From Eublepharis macularius (taxonomy: Eukaryota; Chordata; Lepidosauria; Squamata; Eublepharidae), in NCBI RefSeq assembly GCF_028583425.1, contig NC_072790.1, positions 156,978,397 to 157,042,396 of the forward strand: a DNA stretch of 64,000 bases, written 5' to 3'. The notes under the pieces are model-generated. The model was not told the DNA's origin, did not search any database, and was given only the letters and a program-made list of their open reading frames with translations. Position numbers and translations under genes: made by a program. Below are positions 21,387 to 31,744 of the stretch, in pieces. Position 1 is the first letter of the stretch, and every line of letters starts with the position of its first letter.

Positions 21387-21851
21387 CCCAAAGTCGGCAG
21401 ACCAACTTTGGAGCAGTGGGAGAGCAGAGTATAGAACCGTTGTGGATTTCATAGTCAGTCCTAATTGCTTCATGCCCGATGATGAAGTGAGTTTGCCTCA
21501 CGAAACGGGTTAAACAGAAATATTGCTTGCCATACCCCGTCAACATAGTCCGCAGACCAACTTTGGAGTAGTGGGAGAGCAGAGCATAGAACCGTTGTGG
21601 ATTTCATAGTCAGTCCTAATTGCTTCATGCCCGATGATGAAGTGAGTTTGCCTCACGAAACGGGTTAAACAGAAATATTGCTTGCCATACCCCGTCAACA
21701 TAGTCCGCAGACCAACTTTGGAGTAGTGGGAGAGCAGAGCATAGAACCGTTGTGGATTTCATAGTCAGTCCTAATTGCTTCATGCCCGATGATGAAGTGA
21801 GTTTGCCTCACGAAACGGGTTAAACAGAAATATTGCTTGCCATACCCCGTC
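21387..21851. repeat. Three 155-bp tandem units
   Basis: Units end at 21541, 21696 and 21851, each with ACCCCGTC. Units two and three are virtually identical, and unit one differs at its start and at a few sites. Each carries a hammerhead-like core. Confidence 0.9.
21479..21541 (+). ncRNA. Hammerhead-like core in the 155-bp unit (repeated at +155 and +310)
   Basis: ATGATGA (21479-21485) is followed by the hairpin GTGAG/CTCAC (21487-21501), then GAAA (21502-21505). ACGGG (21505-21509) pairs with CCCGT (21536-21540), leaving GTC, the preferred cleavage triplet, at the unit boundary. The first core base is A where C is expected, and helix I is not evident. An active ribozyme is therefore uncertain. 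Confidence 0.4.
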
Positions 21852-22079
21852 GGCACCATAACGTATTTACTTTGGAGGCACCATAACGTATTTACTTTGG
21901 CGGCACCATAACGTATTTACTTTGGAGGCACCATAACGTATTTACTTTGGGTGGCACCATAACGTATTTACTTTGGAGGCACCATAACGTATTTACTTTG
22001 GGGGCACCATAACGTATTTACTTTGGGTGGCACCATAACGTATTTACATTGGGGGCACCATAACGTATTTACTTTGGGA
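21852..22079. repeat. 25-26-bp tandem repeat, nine units
   Basis: The unit GGCACCATAACGTATTTACT followed by TTGG and one or two variable bases repeats nine times with few changes. It begins directly after the last GTC of the 155-bp array. There are no spacers, so this is not a CRISPR array. Confidence 0.9.
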
Positions 22080-23069
22080 CTGTGAACCTCCATGAGAAGA
22101 CACCCGGTTGGCTCTCCACCAAGCAGCGCTTTTCCACCTTGCTGGAACATTGCACTTTACTCCTATATTTCGGACAGTGACTTGTTGATTGATTGTATTC
22201 TGTATATAATGTATGGACTCACTTTTTGTATATGAACACCTATTTATGTAGTTATTAAGTTATTTCACTAGTATTGCATTTCGTAAAAGCGAGCTGGTCA
22301 TGTCCACAGCAGCTGACCTCGCCCCGCTCTGCATATCTCGGAAGCCGCCCCGGAATGGAAGCTAAGTGCTGCCTGTCCAGAACAGCTAATGGACTCATCT
22401 CAATGCAGACACCGCATTCCAGAACTGATGCTGTCAAGACAATGCCGGCTTCCTGGCCAATCCAATCAACCCACCCGGCACTCCCCTTCCTTTGTCCCCT
22501 CTTCCCGAGGTGTCACAATCTTACAATCAGACACTAAAGTGGCCCATCTAGGGTAGTTGTAGAGTCATCAAGCCTTTGTTCCCCTTTTGAGAACCACAGG
22601 GAAAGGCACCTGCCCCAGGGTACGTTTTGGGGTATTTAAGCCGGCCTCCCCGGCCATGAGGTGCACGTGCCATTTCTATCCTGAACCTCCGCTGTCTCTC
22701 TCTCTACGGGTCTAGTGCAGGCATTAGATACCACCACACTTTGCTGCTACATCTTTCTTCCACGCCGTGACCAGGTGAGTATACCCAGTTCTGTTGATCT
22801 CAAGTGGGCTCTCCTGCTAATGCAACTGGCTCTATTTCCCCAACTCTTTATTTCCTAGTTCCTTGTATGTACCTTGTTTGTGTGTGTTATTTTAGGCATA
22901 CTTAACACTATTAGTAAAACACGTTTTATCTTTATTAGTCTCGCCTCTTTATTGCACGAGTGATCTGAAAGAGGGACTCTGGTATAGCTGGTTGAGATCC
23001 GCACTAATTAAAATCCAGACTGCAAGTTAATTCCCCCATTAAAATAGCAGTTCTGGTAACACTAATGCA

Positions 23070-23300
23070 GATACTACAACAATTTGTGGTTAAAATAAAG
23101 GCTCCTTAAACTAGGAATTCTATTCTCTCAGCTCCACACAGAAAGAGAGGAGGAGGAAGAGGGAGTGTGAGCCTGAGAATAGTCCAGGGCCAGGCTAGTC
23201 TTCATCATAAACCAGCTAGTTTCTTTGTTATGTCAAAATACAGCCCACACCACTTTGTAGCTTTGTAGCACTGTGAAATCATGAATGATATCACTGAAGT
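23070..23300. other. No gene seen
   Basis: Flank of the solo LTR, with a purine-rich stretch (GAGAGGAGGAGGAAGAGGG) near 23150. Confidence 0.4.
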
Positions 23301-23310
23301 CAATGTGTCT

Positions 23311-23497
23311 TGTGAGCTAATGCTCAATAAACAAATGGCACGGTGATGTAAGCATGCCATACTAAAATGGGAGATTTTTGACAAGTGCTTGCTTCCTGAT
23401 TTTTTAAAACTTTATACTACAGTCACTGGCAGTGTCCAAGAAATCCATCAAATTATGCATAATTCACTTAATGGTTTTCTCAGTGTTGCTTGGGGTT
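23311..23497. repeat. Direct repeat, left copy
   Basis: From TGTGAGCTAATGCTCAATAA to CAGTGTTGCTTGGGGTT. It is repeated at 24231-24421 in the same orientation with a few substitutions and small indels. Confidence 0.85.
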
Positions 23498-24230
23498 ACT
23501 TTGCCAGCGCTGCAGCGAAGGAGGTTCCCGGGCCTGCCCGCAAACGCACTACTCCCCCGGGAGGCCCAGAAGGACCCCAGTGGTGGCATATTGTGTCGAG
23601 CACCTGCCCCGGCAGTGGTCCGGGCAGCGCCGGCCTGCGCCGCCACCGCAGAAGGCCCCGAGCCCGGCGGCTGTGGTGCCAGCCACCAGCCACACTGCCC
23701 GGGCACCCAGCCAGCCAGGCCGCAGACGAGCCATCCCGGCTGGCACCATCCTGGGTAGCCCGGAGAGCACCAGGGCCGCGGCAGGCCCGCCGAGCGGCCA
23801 AGGGCCCAGCCAGGCCTGGCGCCGCCCCGACCACGCCGGCCCCCCGGGGCAACCCTGGAGGGTGCCGGGGCCTGGTGTGGGGGGCCACGGGGGGCCGTCG
23901 CATCCCCGGTATCCCCCCATGCCGCAAGCCCCCCCAACCCCTAGGTTGCTCAGTGCTTTTGTCTTTTTTTTTAGGGGCTAGGGGGGCAGGCATGCTCCCT
24001 ATCCTCCCCCCGCAGGGGCCCAGGGAGGGGGAGACCAGCGCAAACTGAGCATCTGCCCTCACCTGTGAGTGGCTGACAAGCTGCTCCTGCAGATGCTCAG
24101 GTATAATGGCGCTGACCATGCGGCTGGGCCAACGCAGGATGGATGCTCCTCCTACTTCCCCTGGTCCCGCCTCCACTCCTCCTTGCACCCGGCGCCAACC
24201 CAGCTTGCCGGTAAGTCATTAACTTCTTTT
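23498..24230. other. GC-rich block between direct repeats
   Basis: About 730 bp of CpG-rich sequence that gives long open frames on both strands, all low-complexity Pro/Gly/Ala/Arg. Such frames are expected from base composition, and I do not call a gene. The block ends in a donor-like CCGGTAAGT near 24208. It could be an unrecognised transposon body. Confidence 0.4.
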
Positions 24231-24421
24231 TGTGAGCTAATGCTCAATAAACAAATGGCATGGTGATGTAAAACATGCCATACTAAAATGGGAGATTTTT
24301 GACAAGTGCTTGCTTCCTAATTTTTTAAAACTTTATACTACAGTCACTGGCAGTGTCCAAGAAATCCATCAAATTATGCATAGTTCACTGAAATTTGTTT
24401 TTCTCAGTGTTGCTTGGGGTT
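24231..24421. repeat. Direct repeat, right copy
   Basis: Second copy of 23311-23497. It runs straight into the hAT remnant at 24414. Confidence 0.85.
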
Positions 24422-24588
24422 GCTAATGCCATCTTGGAAAATTTCTGGGGCGGGCACTCAGGGCTGATGCCACAGAGTCCACTCTCCAATTCTGCCATTT
24501 CCTCAAGGGGAACTGATCTCTCTACTCTGCAGATTAGTTGTAATTTAAGGAGAATTCTAGGCCCCACCTGAAAACTGGCAGCCCTGTG
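24414..24588. mobile_element. Non-autonomous hAT, GGTTGCCAGC family, diverged copy
   Basis: It starts GGGGTTGCTAATGCC and ends CTGGCAGCCC. It shares the core AGGGGAACTGATCTCT and the ATTAGTTGTAATTT-like segment with the better copy at 51877-52086. Confidence 0.6.
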
Positions 24589-24872
24589 CTTACTATGATA
24601 AGAAAGATCAGCCATTTCCCAAATAATAAAGTTTTTTTTTAAAATGCAGTAAAACAAATGCAGTATTTCACAAGAAAAAATCTTAGAAAGATCTATAGGA
24701 TATTTGTTGAAAAAGGTTCTTCACTTATCAGGCTCTAGTGTGACATATTTTAGGAATCCATAGAAAGTGAAATAAATGTTATATTGTCGAAGGCTTTCAC
24801 GGCCTGAGAACAATGGTTGTTGTGGATTTTCTGGGCTGTATCGCCATGGTCTTGGCATTGTAGTTCCTGACG

Positions 24873-24903
24873 TTTCGCCAGCAGCTGTGACTGGCATCTT
24901 CAG
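24873..24903 (-). ncRNA. Hammerhead-like core, left arm
   Basis: On the minus strand: CTGAAGA, a hairpin with GCCAG/CTGGC stem and eight-base loop, then GAAAC. Both core boxes match CUGANGA and GAAA. Helices I and III are not obvious. Confidence 0.4.
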
Positions 24904-25040
24904 AGATGTAGCACCGAAAGACAGGAACTCTTACAGGATGACGCAACCCAAACCCACCTTCCTGACTAGATATAAATTACCTGCTAACATCTTCTCCACA
25001 GTGTGACACTAAGAGATCTCTGTCTTTCAGTGCTACACCT

Positions 25041-25081
25041 CTGAAGATGCCAGTCACAGCTGCTGGTGAAATGTCAGGAAC
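25041..25081 (+). ncRNA. Hammerhead-like core, right arm
   Basis: CTGAAGA (25041-25047), a GCCAG/CTGGT hairpin, then GAAA (25078-25081). It is the mirror copy of 24873-24903, slightly diverged. Confidence 0.35.
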
Positions 25082-25744
25082 TACAATGCCAAGACCACGG
25101 CGATACAGCCCAGAAAATCCACAACTAAAATAAATGTTGTTCATTGCTGTTTGAATCAATTGCTGTCTAATTAGTAGACAATATCCACCCCCACCCCCAC
25201 CCCATGCATAAAACAAATTTCTTCTGAATATAGACTCCGGTTCATTTTCAGAGATAATTGAACACGATTCCTTAGATCATCATGAAGTCTTTTCTGTCTC
25301 ATGCTTAAAACAGGGACATTTCATACAGATACAAGGAAATAAGTTTGCATAAATGTCCTCCAGTATCACCTACAATTCAACTTCATTTTTTCCCATGGCA
25401 ATGGGTTTACAGTCCAGGCTGGGACTGTACGCATACCCAATGGTACCCACACACAGGATATGCATACCCATTGTTAGAGACAGAAACACCACTGAGTTTA
25501 GGAATATGAGCTGACCAATGTTACTGTTATGAATGTAAGAACCCTGCTGAACTTGTTTCTCCAACAAGCTAGACAATGCTTTGCGAAGCCCCAAAAGTGG
25601 GGCTGAAGGCAAGAGTTATCATTGCTGGTCCCCCAGCAACTGGTATTCAGAAGCTATGGAGGCCCAATTTGACCATCATGCTTAACAGCTACTGACAGAT
25701 TAATCATCATGAATTTGTCTAATCCCCCATCAGTGTCATATACA

Positions 25745-25838
25745 CATACATATCTGGCAAAGTGAACTCTCACTCTCAAAAGCTAATAACCTGGAAATCT
25801 AGTTGGTCTTTAAGGTGCTCCTGGACCCGAATCTTGCT
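25745..25838 (+). mobile_element. Short interspersed repeat with degenerate hammerhead-like head
   Basis: Flanked by CATATACA at 25737-25744 and 25839-25846. Its body includes CTCTCAAAAGCTAATAACC and AGTTGGTCTTTAAGGTGCTC, clearly related to 31522-31744 and 42293-42506. Confidence 0.5.
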
Positions 25839-26344
25839 CATATACATTTATATAAATCTTTGTACTATACTGCGATATGGCCATTGCCAAAAGGAGAAAA
25901 AGCTCATGGAAAGGATAAATTACAGCTGTGAGTATACCCCTGAATTGTTTCTAGCCATCAACTGATCTTACCTAGACAGCTGTCAAAAATGCTGCATCAC
26001 AAAACCACATGCATCACAATGCCATGTACGGCTTCATATCATGCAGGCAAAAATGCCATTTTGTTTAATAAAGGAGGAAGTTTCGCAAGGATGTGTTTGT
26101 TTAGCTTCAGCGGTGTCTGCTTTTAACTTGTTCTATCAAACAAGAATAACGTTCGTTTTCAAATCTGTACATGTATACCACAGAGCAGGTAAGAGAATCT
26201 GTTTTTATATACAATCCATCTGAATGAGGAAACAATGAGAAATTGCTTCTGAAAATAGTTCCTTCTGATCTGGAATTCCTTCCATTAATTCTCTATGTGT
26301 GGACATTCTCTATGTATTCAGTGGCAAGAGAAATGTTGAATCTG

Positions 26345-26530
26345 CTTTATACTAGGTCAGATCTTTGACCCATTTAATGGTATTGTCTGCTGTGACGTCT
26401 AGAGACTCTCCAGGTTCTCAGGAAAAGGAAAACCTTCCCTATCACCTGTTACCTGAAATCCTTTAACTGGGGATCTCAGGGATGGAACAACAGATCTTCT
26501 GCAATGAAATTATGTGTTGTACTGATGAGC
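26345..26530 (-). mobile_element. Sauria-type tRNA SINE, diverged
   Basis: The plus strand reads TTTATACTAGGTCAGATC and later AACTGGGGATCTCAGGGATG, the reverse of a Sauria SINE tail and B-box region. Similar copies lie at 33685-33885 and 38700-38850. Confidence 0.5.
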
Positions 26531-26547
26531 TACTAGAGAGGGAAGAT

Positions 26548-26730
26548 GGCATGGTATAGCCTGATCATATCAGATTTGGAAGCTAAGCAGTGCCTATACC
26601 TGGATGGGGACCACCAAGGAAGACTCTGCAGAGGAAGGCAATGGAAAACCGCCTCTACTTCTCACTTGCCTTGAAAGCACCTTGCTGGGGCACCATAGTT
26701 TGGTTGCAACTTAACAGCACATACATATAT
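26548..26730 (+). mobile_element. 5S rRNA-derived SINE, second copy
   Basis: The motifs AGCCTGATCATATCAGAT, GGAAGCTAAGCAGTGCC and CCTGGATGGGGACCACC follow the 5S internal promoter order. The tail matches 12752-12945. Confidence 0.7.
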
Positions 26731-27030
26731 AATGAGCAATTGTTCTCTGAACTACTTCAGAGGCATTACCTTACTTTTATTTATTCCAGCCTTCATAAAA
26801 ACAAATCCTTTCTTGTGACCCAAGTTGAAGAAGCTAGATTCTGCATGAGCCAAGTTGACCCCAAAGCTTAATGATGCCTCCCTTGCTCACTCAATTTATG
26901 TGGCAACCTGCTTTTTCCAAGATTTTACATTACAGAGAAATGTTATAGCTGCATCTAATGTATTATTCTGGCAGAACTAGACTGCCACCAGAAAGCCAAT
27001 GTGTGCGTTTTGTTTCCTACATCCTTATAA

Positions 27031-27870
27031 ATCTAGGATCAGCGTAGAGGTAGTATGTAAACACCTAGTTTCTTTAAATGGAACTAAGTCCTCAGGGCCA
27101 GATGAATTGCACCCAAGGATACTAAAAGAACTCACAGATGTAATTTATGAGCCTCTGTCCATTATTGTTGAGAATTCTTGGAGATCAGGTGAGGTGCCAG
27201 AAGATTGGAAGCGGACAAATGTTGTCCCCATCTTCAAGAAGGGGATAAAGGAGGATCCAGGTAACTACCAACCCATCAGCTTGACATCTAAACCTGGAAA
27301 AGTCTTAGAACAAATCATCAGTCAATCAGTCCTTGAACATATAGAAAGGATGGCTGTGATTACTAGGAGCCAGCATGAGTTTCTCAAGAACAAGTCATGT
27401 CAGACTAGTCTTATCTCTTTTTTTTGAGAAAGTGACTACATTGCTGGATCAGGGGAATGCTGTAGACATATCTTATCCCAATTTCAGTAAGGCTTTTGAT
27501 AAGGTTCCGTATAATATCTTTGTTGACAAGTTGGAAAATGTGGGTTTGGATCCTATTACTATTAGGTAGATCTGTAACTGGTTGACAGATTGCACCCAGA
27601 GAGTCCTAGTCTTGGAGAAGAGTGACAAGTGGAGTTCCTCAGGGATCAGTCCTGGGACCTGTTCTGTTCAACATTTTTATAAATGATTTGGATGCAGATA
27701 ATACTAAATTTGGAGGGGTAGCAAATATGATAGAAGACAGAGTAAGGATACAGGATGATTTTGACAAGCTGGAAAACTGGGCTAAAACAAATAAAATGAA
27801 TTTCAACAGAGATAAATGCAAGATTCTGCATTTAGGAAGGAAAAATCAAATGCATAATTATAGGATGTGG
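27031..27870 (+). pseudogene. CR1 reverse transcriptase fragment
   Basis: It shows VPEDWKRTNVVPIFKKG, NYQPISLTS, a motif A remnant (FSKAFDKVPYN), motif B VTSGVPQGSVLGPVLFNIF and MNFNRDKCKILHLGRKNQ. These are CR1 RT landmarks. Stops and frame changes separate them, and the motif C region is lost between 27690 and 27710. Confidence 0.8.
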
Positions 27871-27878
27871 GAGACTTG

Positions 27879-28657
27879 TGTAAGCCTGTACTGGAAAAAG
27901 GGTTTGGGGCCTAGGACCTAGGCCTGAGTAATAGACTGCAGATACATAGACCAGACTAACAGATAACTGAGCTGCACCTAGGGTTGTTTAATTTGCATGT
28001 TTAGCAAAGGCCCATTGTGCATGTATATAAAAAAGAGGTCACCATGACTAAGAGGAGTGGTGTTATACAGGACTAGGCTAGCTGGAAATACTAAAGGGGG
28101 GAAGAGCTGCTGCTGCTGCTGCTGCTTGGAAGGCAAAGCTTCCAAAGCTTAGGCTAGCTTTGGAGCTAAGATCATCACAGAGCTGAAACTACTGGCTGGA
28201 AGAGCTGAACTCTTCTCCCTGGAAGAACTGCAGTAGCTGGAAAGAGCTGAAGAAGGAAGAGCAGGAATTGCTGGCAGCTGAACTCATTGACTGCTTGAGA
28301 CCAGCACCCTAGCACAGAGCTGCCCCACTTCATCTTGCTAGGAGAAAAGGGGGACTGCCCCTAGGGCAACAAGCAAGCCTCAGGATTCAGACAGCATCTT
28401 CACAAGAAGAGTACTGCTGTGGCAAGGCCTGCTAGATATTTGGGATGCTGTTCCAGGCAAAGACTCTGGCCAAATCTACAGAACTGTCTGCACACTTTAC
28501 CAGGGGATTGTGAGTAGGACTGTACTCTGGGGTCACTGGTTACTGATCCAGTATTAATAACTTTGGGAATGTTTTCATAGTTGTGTTTAAATAAATTGCA
28601 TTTATATTTGAATTGGTAAACATATTGAACCTGGTCCTTGGGACTCTGGGGGTTACA
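27879..28657 (+). mobile_element. Solo LTR of an endogenous retrovirus inside CR1 (fossil)
   Basis: It starts TGTAAGCC and ends GGTTACA (inverted TGTAA/TTACA), flanked by CTTG at 27875-27878 and 28658-28661. It has a TATA-like TGTATATAAAAAAG near 28021 and an AATAAA near 28590, in the order expected for U3-R-U5. A (GCT)n run lies near 28110. No internal genes remain. Confidence 0.75.
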
Positions 28658-28661
28658 CTTG

Positions 28662-29577
28662 TCTTGGCAGTAGTATGTGCAAAAAGGATCTAGGGGCCTT
28701 AGTAAACCATACACTGAACATGAGTCAGCAGTGCAATATGATAGCTACAAAAGCAAATGCAGTTTTGGGCTGTATAAACAGAAACAGTGTCCAGATCACA
28801 AGAAGTGATGGTATTGCTTTGCTCTGCTCTGGTTAGACCTCACCTAGAGTATTGTGCTCAGTTTGGGGCACCACAATTTCAGAAGGATATAGACAAGCTG
28901 GAACGTGTCCAGAGGAGGGCAATGAAGATGGTGAGGGGTGTGGAGACCAAGTGCTATAAGGAAAGGTTGAAGGGGCTCAGAATGTTTAGCCTGGAGAGGA
29001 GACGACTGAGAGGTGATATGATATCCATCTTCAAGTACTTGAAGGGCTGTCATATAGAGGATGGCGCAGAGTTGTTTTCCGCTGCCCCAGGTTGGAGTTG
29101 ATTTTGATTTAATTTCAACCAATGGGCTGAAATTAAATCAAAAGAGTTTTCAGCTAAACATTAGGAAGAACATCATGACAGTTAGAGCGGCCCCTCAGTG
29201 GAACAGGCTTCCTTGGGAGGTGGTGGGCTCTCCCTCTTTGGAAGTTTTTAAGCAGAGGCTAGATGGCCATTTGACAGTAATGCTGATTCTGTGAACCTGG
29301 ACAGATCATGAGGGGGAGGGCAGAATGGGTTATATCAGTGCTTAGTTCTCGTAGCCTTCTTACATGCCCAGGGTCATACCAATCGCCACCTTGGGGTCAG
29401 ATAGCAATTTTCCACAGGCCAGTTTGGCTAGGGATCCTGAAAGTGTTTTGCCATCTTCTGGGCATGGAGCAGGGGTTACTGGGGCAGTTGGGGGGTGGGT
29501 TAGTTGGGAATTTCCTGCATTGTGCAGGGGGTGGACTAGATGACTCTGGAGGTACCTTCCAACCCTATGATTCTATG
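28662..29577 (+). pseudogene. CR1 C-terminal coding and 3' end
   Basis: It encodes [33 protein letters not shown] and [20 protein letters not shown], the conserved CR1 C-terminus. The CR1 3' untranslated region follows. It is the downstream continuation after the solo LTR. Confidence 0.8.
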
Positions 29578-30880
29578 AAATCTCTTATTGTCAGCAAAAC
29601 GTGCACAATTCTGTATAATGTATTTATAAAGAAGCACGGTTTAACAACTGGGCCTGGCCAGCGGAATCACACAGAGTTTTCCCAGGGAGGGGCTGCCAGG
29701 ATGGATGGAAGGAGGGAAAGCTGAAGATGAGGGACAGACAAAGGTAAGTTGGCTGGTGGGTGAGAACAAGAAAAGGAAGAAATGAAGAGAGGCTATAGGG
29801 ACTTACAGGGAAGGGAAAAAATAGAGGGGATTGGAAAATGAACCCCGCCCCTGTAAGTCATTGTAGGTCCTCTCAATTGTGTGTTCTAATTTGCTGTTCA
29901 ATTGGTAGTATAAGGCAATCCCCAGTACAGTGTGGAGCAATAGAGGGCCAAACGGGGACCTAGGAGAACCAGGTTCAAATCCCCACTTCACTTTAGAAGT
30001 TTACTGTGTGGTCTTAGGTCAGTCTCTCTCTCTCGGGCTAGTCTGCCTCAGTAGAGAGAATGATGTGGTAAAGAGATCTAAAGAAATAAAATTAAAATAC
30101 AGAAACAGTAACATAGTGAAGATCCTTATTTAAAGATATTAGAGGAAGAGGCTGGCTTTTATTTTCTTAAGGTAGAGATCAAGAATGTTTGACAACTCAG
30201 CCTGTGACTCATCCCAGCACAAAGTTTAAATATTTGTCTGCATGGAGGTTTCCATGGAGTTATCAAAACACAACTTGCTAACGTCATTGTCAGGCAGCAT
30301 AATCTATAATATTTTTCAAATGCTAGTGGGTCAACATTTGCACAAGCCATCTATGATTCATCCTTTCAAGTGAAAACCTATAATATTGGTTCCAGTAATG
30401 TATATAATTTCTAAACCTATGAAATTTTAATCTACTTAGATGTATTTAAAACAAGGCAACTAGACATAACGGAACAAAAACTGGAATACAAAGAGCTACT
30501 GAAGCTCACCCAAAAAACTAGCCACAATTCCTTCTCTTGAAGGGATGACTTCCAAACAAACAATTTTTGAAATTTCCCATTTCAGAAGCTTGCCATTTAG
30601 GTACAGTTTGAGCAAAACTAGTACAAAGCTTTCTTGGATTCATAAAATTAATTGCCTAGTTCTGTAGTTCCTGGTGGTCTTCACTTCTAGGTGAATGGGG
30701 GAGGCCACTGTTCAAAAAGACAATGCCATCAGAAAGAGCTATTGGTGAAAGTACAGTTTTAGAAGGGGAATTGCAGGAGAAATAAACCCTTCATTTTCAT
30801 TTTGAATTTTGGTTTACCATCCCATGTATTCCCTGAAAGCTGCTTAACACATATTCTCTTCTCCTTAAACAAGAGAGTTT
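29578..30880. other. No gene seen
   Basis: Mostly unassigned. A weak SINE-like segment with a B-box-like GGTTCAAATCCCC sits near 29969, and a CT-run lies near 30027. Confidence 0.4.
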
Positions 30881-30884
30881 TTCT

Positions 30885-30960
30885 GGCACCTTAAGGAGTA
30901 AAACAATTAGTGAAACATAAGCTTTTGTGAGCTAAATCCCATCATTTTGAGTAAATACAG
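30885..30960 (-). mobile_element. Remnant of the TAAGCTTTTG short interspersed repeat
   Basis: On the minus strand: CTCACAAAAGCTTATG, then CTTAAGGTGCCAGAAAAA, echoing the elements at 31522 and 42293. Strongly diverged. Confidence 0.35.
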
Positions 30961-31001
30961 AATTTATTATATGATGCAAAACCTTCTTCAATGTTTTCCA
31001 G

Positions 31002-31077
31002 AGGTCCCAATGGCAGGACCTGCTACAGCAATAAGATTACGACAGTTTGTAGATCCAACACCAAATGTTCCTGTGAG
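31002..31077 (+). CDS. SPMIP3: SPMIP3 first coding exon
   Basis: The acceptor TTTTCCAG ends at 31001. The ATG is at 31010-31012, the first in frame, giving MAGPATAIRLRQFVDPTPNVP. The donor GTAAAG starts at 31078 and the exon ends in phase 2. The acceptor before the ATG implies an upstream non-coding exon. Confidence 0.85.
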
Positions 31078-31521
31078 GTAAAGTATTAAATATCCCCCAC
31101 TTCCTCAGGAGTCTGTTACAGGAATCAGAAAAATGGTCAGAGGATTTCGTGAGATATGACAAGGAAAGCTCCACCCAGTTAGTATAGTAAATTCTGACTA
31201 TTAAAAGCTCAAGGTTCTGTTTACATGTATCATATATAAATCAATATAAATCCAGCTGTTCAGAGCATTGCTTTGTGAACTTTAAAATCTGTATACCATG
31301 AATTTGTCCTGTAGCCATGTCATCAGAAGAAATTTCTAACAGTCAACACTCAATTACTTTTATTTATGCTGATAGAAGTTCCAAGAGATGTTCAGGGTTA
31401 GAATGACTGTTATGGAGTTCAGGGCTGTTAAGATTCTATAGTATTTGGATGAACATGAGCTTGAAGGCAACGTATGGTCAAAATATCTAAAGAGAAAGGT
31501 AAGTAAGTAATAGTGTGTCTT

Positions 31522-31744
31522 AGCGTGCAGATTAGGATGCATCTGACGAAGAGAGCTGTGGCTCTCAAAAGCTTATGCTACAATAAAGTTGGTTTGTCTT
31601 AAAGGTGCTACTGGACTCTTTACTATTTGGCAACTACAGACTAACATGGCGAACTCCTCTGGATCTTAAAAAAAAAAAAGTAACCTCACAATATAGACCT
31701 GTTTGTATTTCTAATAAAATCATTGCAATTCTAAGGGGAAAAAA
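31522..31744 (+). mobile_element. Short interspersed repeat with hammerhead-like head and transduced tail
   Basis: Flanked by the 16-bp duplication AGTAATAGTGTGTCTT at 31506-31521 and 31745-31760. The repeat body runs from TAGCGTGCAG to CTCCTCTGGATCTT. An A-run of about twelve follows, then about 65 bp of unrelated sequence with an ATAAAA signal, and a second A-rich tail. That pattern suggests LINE-type mobilisation with 3' transduction. Confidence 0.65.
31543..31580 (+). ncRNA. Hammerhead-like core
   Basis: CTGACGA (31543-31549), the perfect hairpin GAGAGC-TGTG-GCTCTC (31551-31566), AAAA in place of GAAA, then AGC-TTAT-GCT as a small helix III and A at the cleavage position. Helix I is not evident. 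Confidence 0.45.

Larger units (their letters stand above)
21075..22276. mobile_element. Non-coding Penelope-like element with inverted arms
   Basis: It is flanked by the 16-bp duplication CATTTCGTAAAAGCGA at 21059-21074 and 22277-22292. Arms of over 200 bp, 21178-21395 and 22072-22276, are inverted copies (outer motif CAATACTAGTGAAATAAC, inner motif ACAGTCCCAAAG). Between them lie three 155-bp tandem units and then nine 25-26-bp units. There is no open frame. The long target duplication, inverted terminal arms and hammerhead-like units point to a Penelope-like element of a third family, moved by proteins supplied elsewhere. Confidence 0.65.
20648..23061 (+). mobile_element. Solo LTR of an endogenous retrovirus (fossil) with nested insertion
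   Basis: The LTR starts TGTTGCCA and ends TGGTAACA (inverted ends), flanked by the 4-bp duplication CTAA at 20644-20647 and 23062-23065. A TATA-like GGGGTATTTAAGCC lies at about 22630. Without the 1.2-kb Penelope-like insertion the LTR is about 1.2 kb. No internal retroviral genes remain. The insertion inside it shows it is not recent. Confidence 0.7.
24781..25127. mobile_element. Penelope-type inverted-arm repeat
   Basis: It is flanked by AAATAAATGTT at 24770-24780 and 25128-25138. The left half (to about 24925) and right half (from about 25018) are inverted copies, sharing GCATTGTAGTTCCTGACG and CAGCTGTGACTGGCATCTTC. There is no coding capacity. The long target duplication, inverted partner arms and hammerhead-like cores suggest a short Penelope-like derivative. 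Confidence 0.6.
27030..29577 (+). mobile_element. CR1 LINE, interrupted by a solo LTR
   Basis: Plus-strand CR1 sequence starts in the RT domain (SSGPDELHPRILKEL). It ends at the characteristic CCTATGATTCTATGA 3' end near 29577. It is 5'-truncated. The frame is broken in several places and by the LTR at 27879-28657, after which the coding sequence resumes (LGSSMCKKDLGALVN and [16 protein letters not shown]). Confidence 0.85.

Noticed and set aside
21852-22079. CRISPR-like array
   Set aside because: Units of 25-26 bp abut with no unique spacers. It is a simple tandem satellite inside a mobile element in a vertebrate genome.
23389-24188. Long overlapping open frames on both strands
   Set aside because: All are Pro/Gly/Ala/Arg-rich low-complexity reads of a CpG-rich block, with no motif or splice support. 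Composition explains them.
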